From positions 1 to 8,354 of the forward strand of contig JAJTBM010000113.1 in NCBI GenBank assembly GCA_021286885.1: 8,354 bases of DNA. The letters run 5' to 3'. Made by a program: the position numbers and the translations under genes. This document shows positions 1 to 6,911 of the stretch, one piece after another. The notes beneath the pieces were generated by a model. That model did not search any database. It was not told the origin of the DNA and was given only the letters and a program-made list of their open reading frames with translations. This stretch comes from Rhodocyclales bacterium (lineage in GTDB: Bacteria > Pseudomonadota > Gammaproteobacteria > Burkholderiales > Rhodocyclaceae). The first letter of the stretch is position 1. Each line of letters begins with the position of its first letter.

Positions 1-72
1 CGACATACCGGGATCGAACCGGTGACACCTGGAATCACAATCCAGTGCTCTACCAACTGAGCTAATGCCGCC
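1..72 (-). tRNA. tRNA-His (GUG), 3' end cut by window edge
   Basis: Read on the minus strand this folds as a cloverleaf. The acceptor 5' strand is GCGGCAT (65-71), and an encoded extra G at 72 serves as the G-1 identity element of histidine tRNAs. The D-arm carries TAGCTCAGTTGGTAGAGC. The anticodon arm CTGGA-TTGTGAT-TCCAG has anticodon GTG, and the T-arm contains GGTTCGATCC. The 3' acceptor strand ATGTCG runs into position 1, so the last acceptor base, the discriminator and CCA lie outside the window. It is the last of the three visible tRNAs in the Pro-Arg-His unit and shares their promoter. Whether CCA is encoded cannot be seen. Confidence 0.96.
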
Positions 73-121
73 ACTGAAGGTCATCGACTTGCGTCGCCAA
101 CCTGAAACCAAATTTTAAGAG

Positions 122-195
122 CCTGCCCGACAGGAATCGAACCTGTAACCCCCGGCTTAGAAGGCCGGTGCTCTATCCAGTTGAGCTACGGGCAG
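122..195 (-). tRNA. tRNA-Arg (UCU)
   Basis: This is a complete minus-strand cloverleaf of 74 nt. The acceptor CTGCCCG (189-195) pairs with CGGGCAG (123-129), with discriminator G at 122. The anticodon stem-loop CCGGC-CTTCTAA-GCCGG has anticodon TCT, which reads AGA/AGG arginine codons. The T-loop motif GGTTCGATTCC is present. The bases after the discriminator are not CCA, so the CCA end must be added by tRNA nucleotidyltransferase, unlike the neighbouring tRNA-Pro. It lies 25 bp downstream of tRNA-Pro and about 50 bp upstream of tRNA-His in the same transcription unit. Confidence 0.97.
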
Positions 196-220
196 ATGCC
201 GTGGGCTGCGGGGTAAGCTT

Positions 221-297
221 TGGTCGGGGTGGAGGGATTCGAACCCCCGACATCTTGCTCCCAAAGCAAGCGCGCTACCGGACTGCGCTACACCCCG
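221..297 (-). tRNA. tRNA-Pro (UGG), CCA encoded
   Basis: This is a complete minus-strand cloverleaf. The acceptor CGGGGTG (291-297) pairs with CACCCCG (225-231), the discriminator is A (224), and the genomic CCA is at 221-223. The anticodon arm CTTGC-TTTGGGA-GCAAG gives anticodon TGG, and the T-arm contains GGTTCGAATCC. It is the first gene of the Pro-Arg-His tRNA unit and begins only a few bases after the predicted transcription start. Translating this tRNA on the plus strand yields a well-known spurious peptide (GVEGFEPPTS...), which should not be annotated as protein. Confidence 0.98.
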
Positions 298-307
298 AGA
301 GGCGCGA

Positions 308-336
308 ATAATACAGAGCCTCCAAGCGCCTGTCAA
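308..336 (-). promoter_or_regulatory. Sigma-70 promoter of the Pro-Arg-His tRNA unit
   Basis: On the minus strand a perfect -35 TTGACA (331-336) is followed by a 17 nt spacer (314-330) and a near-perfect -10 TATTAT (308-313). The bases between the -10 box and tRNA-Pro are TCGCGCCTCT, a GC-rich discriminator of the kind found at stringently controlled stable-RNA promoters. The start should fall near position 301, leaving a leader of only a few bases. The -35 box is embedded in an inverted repeat, GCCTGT-CAA-ACAGGC (328-342). The promoter call comes directly from sequence; stringent control is inferred. Confidence 0.9.
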
Positions 337-631
337 ACAGGCCTTGCAAGGCCTTGCAGCCCGGGAGGTAGGCGCCCAGGGGCGCTCCAGGCCCTCGTTG
401 CACCCACACAACACCTATTGTCATACGCCCTTGATTTAAGTCAGAGAAACTTTTGTGCGCCGCAATAGATCGGTACTTTTACGGATAGCTGCCCTTGACG
501 TGCACGGTAAGATGGGCAGGAACCACCAAAAATGACACCTACGCGACACGCCCCACGAGAGTCCGTCGTCGTCCAACATCTGCTGCAACACGCTGCCTTT
601 ACCGCCCAGCGCCCACCCGCGAGCCTTCATC
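337..631. other. Non-coding divergent intergenic region between tRNA unit and pat-like gene
   Basis: This roughly 300 bp region separates the minus-strand tRNA promoter from the plus-strand acyltransferase gene. I see no convincing gene in it. Its tRNA-proximal side is GC-rich and contains a 12 bp palindrome GCCTTGCAAGGC (341-352). The middle (about 411-540) is clearly more A/T-rich and is the likely place for the pat promoter, but no -35/-10 pair with proper spacing stands out. A possible half-conserved FNR/Anr-like site, TTGAT-TTAA-GTCAG (431-444), matches the consensus well only in its left arm, and I do not call it. The last 100 bp before the start codon are C-rich with no strong Shine-Dalgarno. 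Confidence 0.6.
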
Positions 632-3319
632 ATGAAAGAACAGCACTACCTAACCCCCCTGGTTGAACCCCGCTCGGTTGCCATCATCGGCGCCAGCACC
701 CGGGAAATGTCTCTGGGCAACATCCTTGTCCGCAACATGCTGGACGCAGGTTTCAAGGGCAAGCTGTTTGCAGTCAATCCCAAGTATGAAGAAGTGCTGG
801 GCGTGCCCTGTTACAAGAGCGTCGAGGAAATCCCCCAGCGCCTGGATCTGGCCGTCATCACCACCAAGGCCGACCGGGTGCCCGCGATTGTGGACGCCTG
901 TGGCCGGGCCGGCACCAAGTCGGTGATCGTGCTCACCGCCGGCTTCTCGGATGCGGGCCCACGCGGCAAGATGCTGGAAAAGAACACCGTTGAAAACGCC
1001 CGCCGCCACCGCATCCGGCTGCTGGGCCCCAACTGCCTGGGCCTGATCCGGCCTGAGCTGGGCCTGAACGCCAGCTTTGCCCCCGGTGGCGCCGCCAAGG
1101 GCTCCATTGGCCTGATTTCCCAATCCGGCGCCCTGTGCTCGGCCATTCTGGACTGGGCCAAGCCCAACAACGTGGGCTTCTCCACCGTGGTCTCGCTGGG
1201 CAGCTCGGTGGATGTGGATTTTGGCGAAGTGCTCGAGTACATGGTGTCCGACGCCCGCACCGAGGCCATTTTCCTGTACGTGGAAGGCATCAAGGATGCC
1301 CGCCGCTTCGTGAGTGCCCTGCGTGCCGCAGCCCGGGTCAAGCCGGTGCTGCTCATCAAGGTGGGCCGCCACCCGGCGGGCTCCCAGGCCGCGCTGATGC
1401 ACTCGGGTGCCATGGTGGGCGAAGACGCGGTGTTCGATGCCGCCCTGCGCCGCGCCGGCGTGATACGCCTGTACAGCATGGGTCAGCTGTTTGCCGCCGC
1501 CAAGGCCCTGTTCGCCCACTTCCGCCCGCGTGGCAACCGGCTGGCCGTGATCACCAACGGCGGTGGCCCCGGCGTGATGGCCGCCGACCGGGCCGCCGAC
1601 CTGCGCATCCCCATGGCCCGCCTTTCGGAAGGCACCATCGCCAAACTCAACGAACTGCTGCCGGCCAGCTGGTCCCACTGCAACCCCATCGACATCATGG
1701 GCGACGCAGACCCCGACCGTTACGCCAAGACCCTCGAAATCGTGCTGGCCGACGAGAACGTGGACGGCGCCCTCACCATCCTGACCCCCCAGGCCATGAG
1801 CCGCCCCACCGAGGTCGCCCAGCGGGTCATCGAAATCGAACGCACCGCCGACAAGCCGGTGTTCACCACCTGGATGGGTGAAGAACAGGTACGCGAAGGC
1901 CGCGCCCTGCTCGAAGCGGCGGGCATTCCCAGCTTCAGCACCACCGAACCGGCGGTTGAACTGTTCAGCAATATCTCGTCCTACTACCGCAACCAGAAGC
2001 TGCTGGTGCAGACGCCCTCCTCGCTCTCCTCCGACCTGAACCCGCCTTCGGTCGAAAGCGCCCGGCTGGTGATCGAAACCGCCCTCTCCGAGCGCCGCAA
2101 GAAGCTCAACGAGATGGAATCCAAGGCCCTGCTGGCCGCCTTCCGCATCCCCATCGCCCAGACCGTGGTGGCCCGCTCCGCCACCGAGGCCATGGTGCTG
2201 GCCGAAGAACTGGGCCTGCCGGTGGCGATGAAGATCGATTCCCCCTCCATCACCCACAAGGCCGACACGGGCGGCGTGCGCCTCAACCTGAACGGCCTCG
2301 CGGCCGTGCGCTCGGCCTACCAGGACATCCTCGAAGATGTGCGCAAGAAGCGCCCCGATGCGGTCATCAACGGGGTGGCCATCGAGCCCATGGTGATCAA
2401 GCCCTATGGCCGGGAGCTGATGGTGGGCGTGTTCCGCGACCCGGTGTTCGGCCCGGTGATCACTTTCGGCGGCGGCGGCAGCCACCTGGAAATCCAGGAA
2501 GACCGCGCCGTGGCTCTGCCCCCGCTCAACAACTTCCTGGTGCAGGATCTGATCAAGTCCACCCGCGTCTCGGCGCTGCTGGGCGAGTACCGCAACATGC
2601 CGGGCATCAACATGGAAGCCCTGGAGTTTGTGCTGCTGCGCATCTCCGAAATGGTGTGCGAGCTGCCCTGGATTCGCGAGCTGGACATCAACCCGCTCAT
2701 CGTCGATGAGCACGGTGCCGTGGCCGTGGATGCGCGCATTTCGGTGGACAACATTGCCCCCACCGCTGATCGCTACGATCACATGGCGATTCACCCCTAT
2801 CCGTCCCACCTCACCACCAAGATCTCCACCCCCGAGGGCGAGATCACCATTCGCCCGATCAAGCCCGAAGATGCGGAGCTGGAAGTGGAGTTCGTGCGCA
2901 AGCTCTCTCCCGAAACCAAGTACCTGCGCTTCATGAACACCATGCGCGAGCTGCCCCCCGCCATGGTCGCCCGGCTCACCCAGATCGACTACGACCGGGA
3001 AATGGCCTTCGTTGCCACCATCGAAGAGAACGACGAGGAAGTGGAAATCGGGGTGTGCCGCTACGCGGTGAATCCCGATGGCGAATCCTGCGAGTTTGCG
3101 ATTGTGGTGGCCGAAGACTGGCAACACCGGGGCCTCGCCCGCCGCCTGATGGGGGTGCTGATTGAAACCGCCCGCAATCGGGGCCTGCACGCCATGACTG
3201 GGATCTTCCTGTCCAACAACGAGCGCATGCTCAAGTTTGTGCAGAGCCTGGGCTTCGTGCTGTCCAACGATCCGGAAGACAACACCGTCAAGCACGGCAT
3301 CCTGCTGCTGCAGAACTAA
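632..3319 (+). CDS. Pat/PatZ-like protein: NDP-forming acyl-CoA ligase domains fused to GNAT lysine acetyltransferase
   Basis: This 895-residue protein matches the architecture of protein lysine acetyltransferase Pat/PatZ (YfiQ), which acetylates acetyl-CoA synthetase and other enzymes in the cytoplasm using acetyl-CoA. In order it shows a CoA-binding Rossmann domain (about 8-140, SVAIIGAS near the start), a succinyl-CoA-ligase-like domain (about 155-290, LISQSGA), a second ligase subdomain (about 300-455), an ATP-grasp domain (about 480-705, with THK at 541-543, ITFGGGGSHLE at 610-620 and ELDINPL at 683-689) and a C-terminal GNAT domain (about 735-890). The GNAT acetyl-CoA loop is QHRGLA (831-836), and Glu821 in CEFA fits the catalytic glutamate. 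His257 in LMHSGA is at the place of the phospho-histidine of ADP-forming acetyl-CoA synthetases, so ligase activity is possible. The ATG at 632 places the conserved LVEPRSVAIIGAS motif at residue 10; upstream there is only a weak GAG. It is the first gene of a three-gene cluster. The family assignment is firm; substrates are inferred. Confidence 0.93.
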   Translation: MKEQHYLTPLVEPRSVAIIGASTREMSLGNILVRNMLDAGFKGKLFAVNPKYEEVLGVPCYKSVEEIPQRLDLAVITTKADRVPAIVDACGRAGTKSVIVLTAGFSDAGPRGKMLEKNTVENARRHRIRLLGPNCLGLIRPELGLNASFAPGGAAKGSIGLISQSGALCSAILDWAKPNNVGFSTVVSLGSSVDVDFGEVLEYMVSDARTEAIFLYVEGIKDARRFVSALRAAARVKPVLLIKVGRHPAGSQAALMHSGAMVGEDAVFDAALRRAGVIRLYSMGQLFAAAKALFAHFRPRGNRLAVITNGGGPGVMAADRAADLRIPMARLSEGTIAKLNELLPASWSHCNPIDIMGDADPDRYAKTLEIVLADENVDGALTILTPQAMSRPTEVAQRVIEIERTADKPVFTTWMGEEQVREGRALLEAAGIPSFSTTEPAVELFSNISSYYRNQKLLVQTPSSLSSDLNPPSVESARLVIETALSERRKKLNEMESKALLAAFRIPIAQTVVARSATEAMVLAEELGLPVAMKIDSPSITHKADTGGVRLNLNGLAAVRSAYQDILEDVRKKRPDAVINGVAIEPMVIKPYGRELMVGVFRDPVFGPVITFGGGGSHLEIQEDRAVALPPLNNFLVQDLIKSTRVSALLGEYRNMPGINMEALEFVLLRISEMVCELPWIRELDINPLIVDEHGAVAVDARISVDNIAPTADRYDHMAIHPYPSHLTTKISTPEGEITIRPIKPEDAELEVEFVRKLSPETKYLRFMNTMRELPPAMVARLTQIDYDREMAFVATIEENDEEVEIGVCRYAVNPDGESCEFAIVVAEDWQHRGLARRLMGVLIETARNRGLHAMTGIFLSNNERMLKFVQSLGFVLSNDPEDNTVKHGILLLQN

Positions 3320-3334
3320 CATCAAACCTTAAGC

Positions 3335-3934
3335 ATGGAAACTCCCACCCCTCTGATCCGTTGCGGCTGGTGTTCGGCCGATCCGCTCTACCAGGCCTAC
3401 CACGACACGGAATGGGGCGTCCCCCTGCGGGACGACCGGGCCCTCTTCGAGCTGCTCAACCTCGAAGGGGCCCAGGCGGGACTCTCCTGGATCACCGTAC
3501 TGCGCAAGCGCGAAGGCTACCGCGAAGCCTTCGAGGGCTTCGACCCGGCGCGCATCGTCTGCTACACCGAGGCCGACCAGGCCCGCCTGCTCCAGAACCC
3601 GGGCATCGTGCGCAACCGCCTCAAGGTGGCCGCCACCATCAGCAACGCCCGGGCCTTCCTGGCGCTCCAGGAAGCCGAAGGCAGCTTTGCCGACTGGCTG
3701 TGGCGCTTCGTGGATGGGCAACCCATCCTCCACACCTGGGACACCCTCGCCCAGGTGCCCGCCCGCACGCCCGAATCCGACGCCCTCTCCAAGGCGCTCC
3801 AGCAGCGGGGTTTCAAGTTTGTGGGCAGTACCATCTGCTACGCCTTCATGCAGGCAGCCGGGATGGTGAATGACCACACCACCGACTGCTTTCGCCATGG
3901 GGCGGTGGCCGCGCTATCATCGCGCCCTCTCTGA
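3335..3934 (+). CDS. tag: DNA-3-methyladenine glycosylase I
   Basis: This 199-residue protein is a full-length Tag enzyme. It excises 3-methyladenine from alkylated DNA as the first step of base excision repair. By alignment with the E. coli protein recalled from memory (constant offset of six residues), the zinc ligands are all present: Cys10, His23, His181 and Cys185. Glu44 in LEGAQAGLSW corresponds to the key Glu38, and Tyr22, Trp27 and Trp52 match the aromatic base-binding pocket. The C-terminal block GFKFVGSTICYAFMQAAG (159-176) is a family signature. The ATG lies 15 bp after the pat-like stop, and the N-terminus is only slightly longer than in E. coli, which supports the start despite the lack of a clear Shine-Dalgarno. 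It is probably co-transcribed with its neighbours and may be translationally coupled. No adaptive-response (Ada) genes are in view. Confidence 0.97.
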   Translation: METPTPLIRCGWCSADPLYQAYHDTEWGVPLRDDRALFELLNLEGAQAGLSWITVLRKREGYREAFEGFDPARIVCYTEADQARLLQNPGIVRNRLKVAATISNARAFLALQEAEGSFADWLWRFVDGQPILHTWDTLAQVPARTPESDALSKALQQRGFKFVGSTICYAFMQAAGMVNDHTTDCFRHGAVAALSSRPL

Positions 3935-3954
3935 ACCTTTCCCCCCTGCATCCC

Positions 3955-4803
3955 ATGAACGAGCAGATCGAACTGGCCGAACTGCACGGCCAACCCGTCC
4001 TCAAGCTGCAAACCCCCGACGGCGCCGTGGCGCTGGTCAGCCTGTTCGGCGGCCATGTCCTGTCCTGGACCCCGGCAGGCGGCAACGAACGCCTCTACCT
4101 GAGCCCCAAGGCCCTGTTTGATGGCAAGACCGCGATCCGGGGCGGCGTGCCCGTGTGCTTCCCGCAATTTGCCGACCAGGGCCCCCTGCCCAAGCACGGC
4201 TTTGCCCGCAATCGGCTGTGGACGCTTGCCAGCCAGCGGGCCGGCAAGGATTACGCGATGGTCAATCTGCGCCTCGAATCCGACGCCGACACCCTCGCCC
4301 TGTGGCCCCACCCGTTTGCGCTGGAGCTGAGCATCTCGATTGGCGCCGACCGGCTCGACATGGAGCTGGAAGTCGAAAACACCGGCAGCGCCCCCCTCGC
4401 CTTCACCGCCGCGCTGCACACCTATCTGGCCGTGCGCGAAGTGGAAACCTGCCAGGTGGAAGGCCTGCGCGGGCTCCAGTACCAGAACACTGCCCAGGGC
4501 GGCAGCCTAGCCCTGGAAACCGGCACCGAACTGACGGTGGAAGACGAAGTGGATCGGATCTACTACCAGGCCCCGCCCACCCTGCTGCTGCGCGAAGGGC
4601 ACCGGGCCCTGGGCGTGCACGCCGAGAACTTCCCCGACGTGGTGATCTGGAACCCCTGGGAGCACAAAAACGCCACCCTGGCCGACATGCCCGCCGACGG
4701 CTTCCGCCGCATGCTGTGCATCGAAGCCGCCGCCATCCAGAACCCGGTGCAGGTCGAGGCCGGCAAGAGCTGGTGGGGGCGCCAGACTCTGGTTGCCCTT
4801 TAA
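3955..4803 (+). CDS. D-hexose-6-phosphate mutarotase (aldose 1-epimerase superfamily, YeaD type)
   Basis: This 282-residue cytoplasmic protein interconverts the alpha and beta anomers of hexose 6-phosphates, chiefly glucose 6-phosphate, helping feed glycolysis and the pentose phosphate pathway. It has the beta-sandwich galactose-mutarotase signature motifs: IRGGVPVCFPQF (61-72), KHGFARNRLW (80-89), LHTYL (154-158) with likely catalytic His155, VIWNPW (230-235) and CIEAAA (255-260) with likely catalytic Glu257. Arg62, His81 and Arg85 fit the phosphosugar-binding positions of the YeaD/YMR099c subfamily, which separates it from GalM-type aldose epimerases. Length is normal for the family. It starts 20 bp after tag with no evident Shine-Dalgarno and is the last gene of the plus-strand cluster. 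It converges on the minus-strand acyltransferase gene with a 40 bp gap. Confidence 0.92.
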   Translation: MNEQIELAELHGQPVLKLQTPDGAVALVSLFGGHVLSWTPAGGNERLYLSPKALFDGKTAIRGGVPVCFPQFADQGPLPKHGFARNRLWTLASQRAGKDYAMVNLRLESDADTLALWPHPFALELSISIGADRLDMELEVENTGSAPLAFTAALHTYLAVREVETCQVEGLRGLQYQNTAQGGSLALETGTELTVEDEVDRIYYQAPPTLLLREGHRALGVHAENFPDVVIWNPWEHKNATLADMPADGFRRMLCIEAAAIQNPVQVEAGKSWWGRQTLVAL

Positions 4804-4836
4804 GCCCTCCAGCCCCCAAACCTCTAACCCCCGCTC

Positions 4837-4855
4837 CCCCGGCTCAGGGCCGGGG
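4837..4855. terminator. GC-rich hairpin between convergent genes (possible weak terminator)
   Basis: CCCCGGC (4837-4843) and GCCGGGG (4849-4855) form a perfect 7 bp stem with a 5 nt loop. The hairpin lies between the mutarotase stop and the last codons of the acyltransferase gene, and its loop contains the acyltransferase stop codon. No T-tract follows on either strand, so this is not a standard intrinsic terminator. It may only slow polymerase or protect 3' ends. The structure is seen; the function is a guess. Confidence 0.35.
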
Positions 4856-6796
4856 CAGCAGCTCGGCCGCCAGCCCCAGGCGGCCCACCAGCAGGCGGGA
4901 CGCATCGTGGGTGATGTGGCCCGCATCCACGTACAGCAACTGCCCATCCATCCGGCTCACGCAGCGGGTCTGGTCGCACAGCAGCGGATCAAACGACAGC
5001 AGCTTCACCCCGGTTTCCTGCACCACCCGCGCCAGCAACTGGTCGGTGAGGGCAAAGAACTGGCGGTAATCAGCCACCGGCACGCTGCAGTTTTCCATGG
5101 GCGCACCAAAAGCCAGCATGCCCCGGGCCTGACGCTCCAGGCAGTTGCCGATGTTGAAGCCCGACGAGGGCGGCGGCCCCACCAGCACCACCTTCTTGCC
5201 CAGGGCCTGCACATGGCGGATGGTGGCCACCAGCGCCTCGGCTGCCACGCCCACGCCCGGCGGCTGCTCCACGATCTGATCCCCCTGGGCCGCCAGCACG
5301 CGCCAATGATGCTTGCCATCCACCGGCTTCAGGTACTGGTGGAAGGGGCTGGCGATGACCACGGTGCGGATGTGGGGCGAGCGGGTCAGGTAATCCATCA
5401 CCCGCCGGCTGAACTCCAGGCAGCTCATGGCCCAGCTCTGGACGAAATACTCGTTGGACAAAGGGGCCAGATTCTCGAAGGGCCCGCAATTGCCCATGGT
5501 GGCCTGAATGATCTGGTGATCCGGACTCGCCGCCACCAAACCCGGCACCAGATGCATGGCGAAGGAGTCGCCCCACACCATCACGTCCGGATCATCCCCG
5601 CTACGGCACTCGGCCAGGGGCTCGAACTTGCCGTCCTCGTAGCGGCAACGGGTCGAGAACCCATCATTGGGGCGACGAATCTGGGCGTACTCGGGGCCCG
5701 CATTGGGGATCTGACTGATGAACCAGGGCAGACATGCCACCAGCAGCGAAGTGCTCAAACCCAGGGCCACCAGCCGTCGGCTGGGGCGCAGATCCAGCGT
5801 ACGGGTGGGCAGCTCCACAAAACGGTAGAGCAGCAAACCCAGGCCTATGCCCACCAGCAGGGTGAGCAGATTCTGCTGCATCCCGATGGGCCCCACCGCC
5901 GCGTTCTTGAGCAGCGCAAAGGGTGGCCAGTGGGCCAGATACAGGGAGTAAGACACATCCCCCACCCGGGCCAGGGCGCGGGCAGCGGCAAGCTGGTCAA
6001 ACATCGGGTGACGGCGCAGGATCACCACCAGGGTTGCCACACACACCAAGAGCGCATCCACCCCCGGATGGGGCAGCCCGGTGGGCATCAGGGGCAGACC
6101 CAGCAGCACCAGCAGCGCAGGCCAGAACAGGCCGGCCAATACCCGCTGGGCCAGGGGCCGGGCCCAGGTTTCAGCCAGCAAGGCCCCCACCGACCCCAGC
6201 GCCAGTTCCCAGGCCCGAGTGGGCAAGAAGTAAAAAGCCGCCACCGGCTTGGGGCCCAGCAACACAAAACAGCCCGCCATGCTGGCTAAGCACAGCAGCA
6301 CGATGCCGGCCTTCCAGAAACGGCGCGGCACGAACACCAGACAGGCCGGGAGGATCAGGTAATACTGTTCCTCAATCGACAAAGACCACACATGGAGCAA
6401 GGGCTTCAGCTCGGCTGCGCCGCCAAAGTAGCCCGCCTGGGAAAACAGCACCATGTTGGTGGTGAAACTCACTGCCCCCAGGGTCTGGCGGATGAATCCA
6501 TCCATCTCCTGCGCCGTGAGGGCAAACGGCGCCGCCACCGCCGTCAGCACAAACACCGCATAGGCTGCCGGCAGCAAACGCTTGCAACGCCTGAAGTAGA
6601 ACTCGGAAAAGCGGAAATCCCCCCGCTCTATGCCCTTGCGCACCAGGCCGGTGATCAGGAAGCCCGAGATCACAAAAAAGATATCCACCCCCAGAAAGCC
6701 GCCGCCAAAGGGCCCGAGCCCCGCATGGAAGAGCAGCACCAGGGATACCGCCAGCCCCCGCAGGGCCTGGATGTCTGTCCGAAAGCCAGCTAACAC
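4844..6796 (-). CDS. Acyltransferase 3 family membrane protein with C-terminal SGNH domain (OafA/YrhL-like)
   Basis: This 650-residue protein has an integral-membrane acyltransferase-3 domain (about 5-365, roughly ten hydrophobic helices) joined to a periplasmic SGNH hydrolase-like domain (about 385-650). Proteins of this layout move acyl groups, usually acetyl, from the cytoplasm onto O-antigen, peptidoglycan or other envelope glycans. Visible family motifs are FRTDIQALRGLAV (5-17), the conserved membrane His24, GFLGVDIFFVISGFLI (33-48) and WSLSIEEQYY (137-146). The SGNH part has VWGDSFAMH (407-415) with nucleophile Ser411, and a D-x-x-H pair, Asp624/His627. The reading frame stays open 52 codons further upstream, but that stretch runs through an intrinsic terminator. 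The GTG at 6796 is preceded by GGAG with a 5 nt spacer and places the family N-terminal motif at residue 5, so I chose it. No glycan-biosynthesis genes are adjacent, so the acceptor is unknown. Confidence 0.93.
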   Translation of the reverse strand: MLAGFRTDIQALRGLAVSLVLLFHAGLGPFGGGFLGVDIFFVISGFLITGLVRKGIERGDFRFSEFYFRRCKRLLPAAYAVFVLTAVAAPFALTAQEMDGFIRQTLGAVSFTTNMVLFSQAGYFGGAAELKPLLHVWSLSIEEQYYLILPACLVFVPRRFWKAGIVLLCLASMAGCFVLLGPKPVAAFYFLPTRAWELALGSVGALLAETWARPLAQRVLAGLFWPALLVLLGLPLMPTGLPHPGVDALLVCVATLVVILRRHPMFDQLAAARALARVGDVSYSLYLAHWPPFALLKNAAVGPIGMQQNLLTLLVGIGLGLLLYRFVELPTRTLDLRPSRRLVALGLSTSLLVACLPWFISQIPNAGPEYAQIRRPNDGFSTRCRYEDGKFEPLAECRSGDDPDVMVWGDSFAMHLVPGLVAASPDHQIIQATMGNCGPFENLAPLSNEYFVQSWAMSCLEFSRRVMDYLTRSPHIRTVVIASPFHQYLKPVDGKHHWRVLAAQGDQIVEQPPGVGVAAEALVATIRHVQALGKKVVLVGPPPSSGFNIGNCLERQARGMLAFGAPMENCSVPVADYRQFFALTDQLLARVVQETGVKLLSFDPLLCDQTRCVSRMDGQLLYVDAGHITHDASRLLVGRLGLAAELLPRP

Positions 6797-6801
6797 GAAT
6801 A

Positions 6802-6805
6802 CTCC
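6802..6805 (-). promoter_or_regulatory. Shine-Dalgarno GGAG deciding the GTG start of the acyltransferase gene
   Basis: On the minus strand GGCGGAG-TATTC-GTG places a strong GGAG core five bases before the GTG at 6796-6794. No ATG occurs in frame between the terminator hairpin and the first conserved residues, so this site fixes translation at GTG rather than at the longer open frame. Confidence 0.8.
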
Positions 6806-6848
6806 GCCCAGTCCTGAAAGGCGCGTAGCATGAAGCCTCAGGCCCCAC

Positions 6849-6883
6849 AAAAAAAGGCCCGCCGTCACGGGCGGGCCTTTTTT
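6849..6883 (-). terminator. Intrinsic terminator of the KAD-repeat exported-protein gene
   Basis: An 8 bp perfect GC stem GGCCCGCC (6856-6863) / GGCGGGCC (6870-6877) with a 6 nt loop is flanked by seven A's on the left and six T's on the right. It can therefore act in both directions. On the minus strand it lies 28 bp past the stop of the gene at 6912-7817 and ends in a run of seven T's, so it is that gene's natural terminator. It also sits about 50 bp before the acyltransferase start, which means that gene either has its own short promoter or depends on read-through. Confidence 0.93.
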
Positions 6884-6911
6884 GCGCACCAGAACGCGGG
6901 GGAGGCAAAGC

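Noticed and set aside
157..414. Minus-strand open frame containing SGSALALGARCRGFESLHPD
   Set aside because: It is a translation of tRNA-Pro and tRNA-Arg sequence in another frame, a well-known annotation artefact.
431..444. FNR/Anr-like box TTGAT-TTAA-GTCAG upstream of the pat-like gene
   Set aside because: Only the left arm matches fully, the right arm matches 3 of 5 bases, and no promoter with correct spacing was found next to it.
220..468. Plus-strand open frame starting MVGVEGFEPPTSC
   Set aside because: This is the classic false protein obtained by translating the complement of tRNA-Pro; the rest runs through the promoter and non-coding DNA.
495..513. TTGACG and TAAGAT as a promoter for the pat-like gene
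   Set aside because: The two boxes are only 7 bp apart, and neither has a partner at 16-18 bp.
650..3325. Stop-free 891-codon frame antisense to the pat-like gene
   Set aside because: Its length is explained by strong third-position G/C bias in the real gene. The product is a His/Gly/Gln-rich shadow with no recognisable family.
4793..6289. Stop-free 498-codon frame antisense to the acyltransferase gene
   Set aside because: It gives a His/Gln/Gly-rich shadow composition with no domain, while the opposite strand carries a clear membrane acyltransferase.
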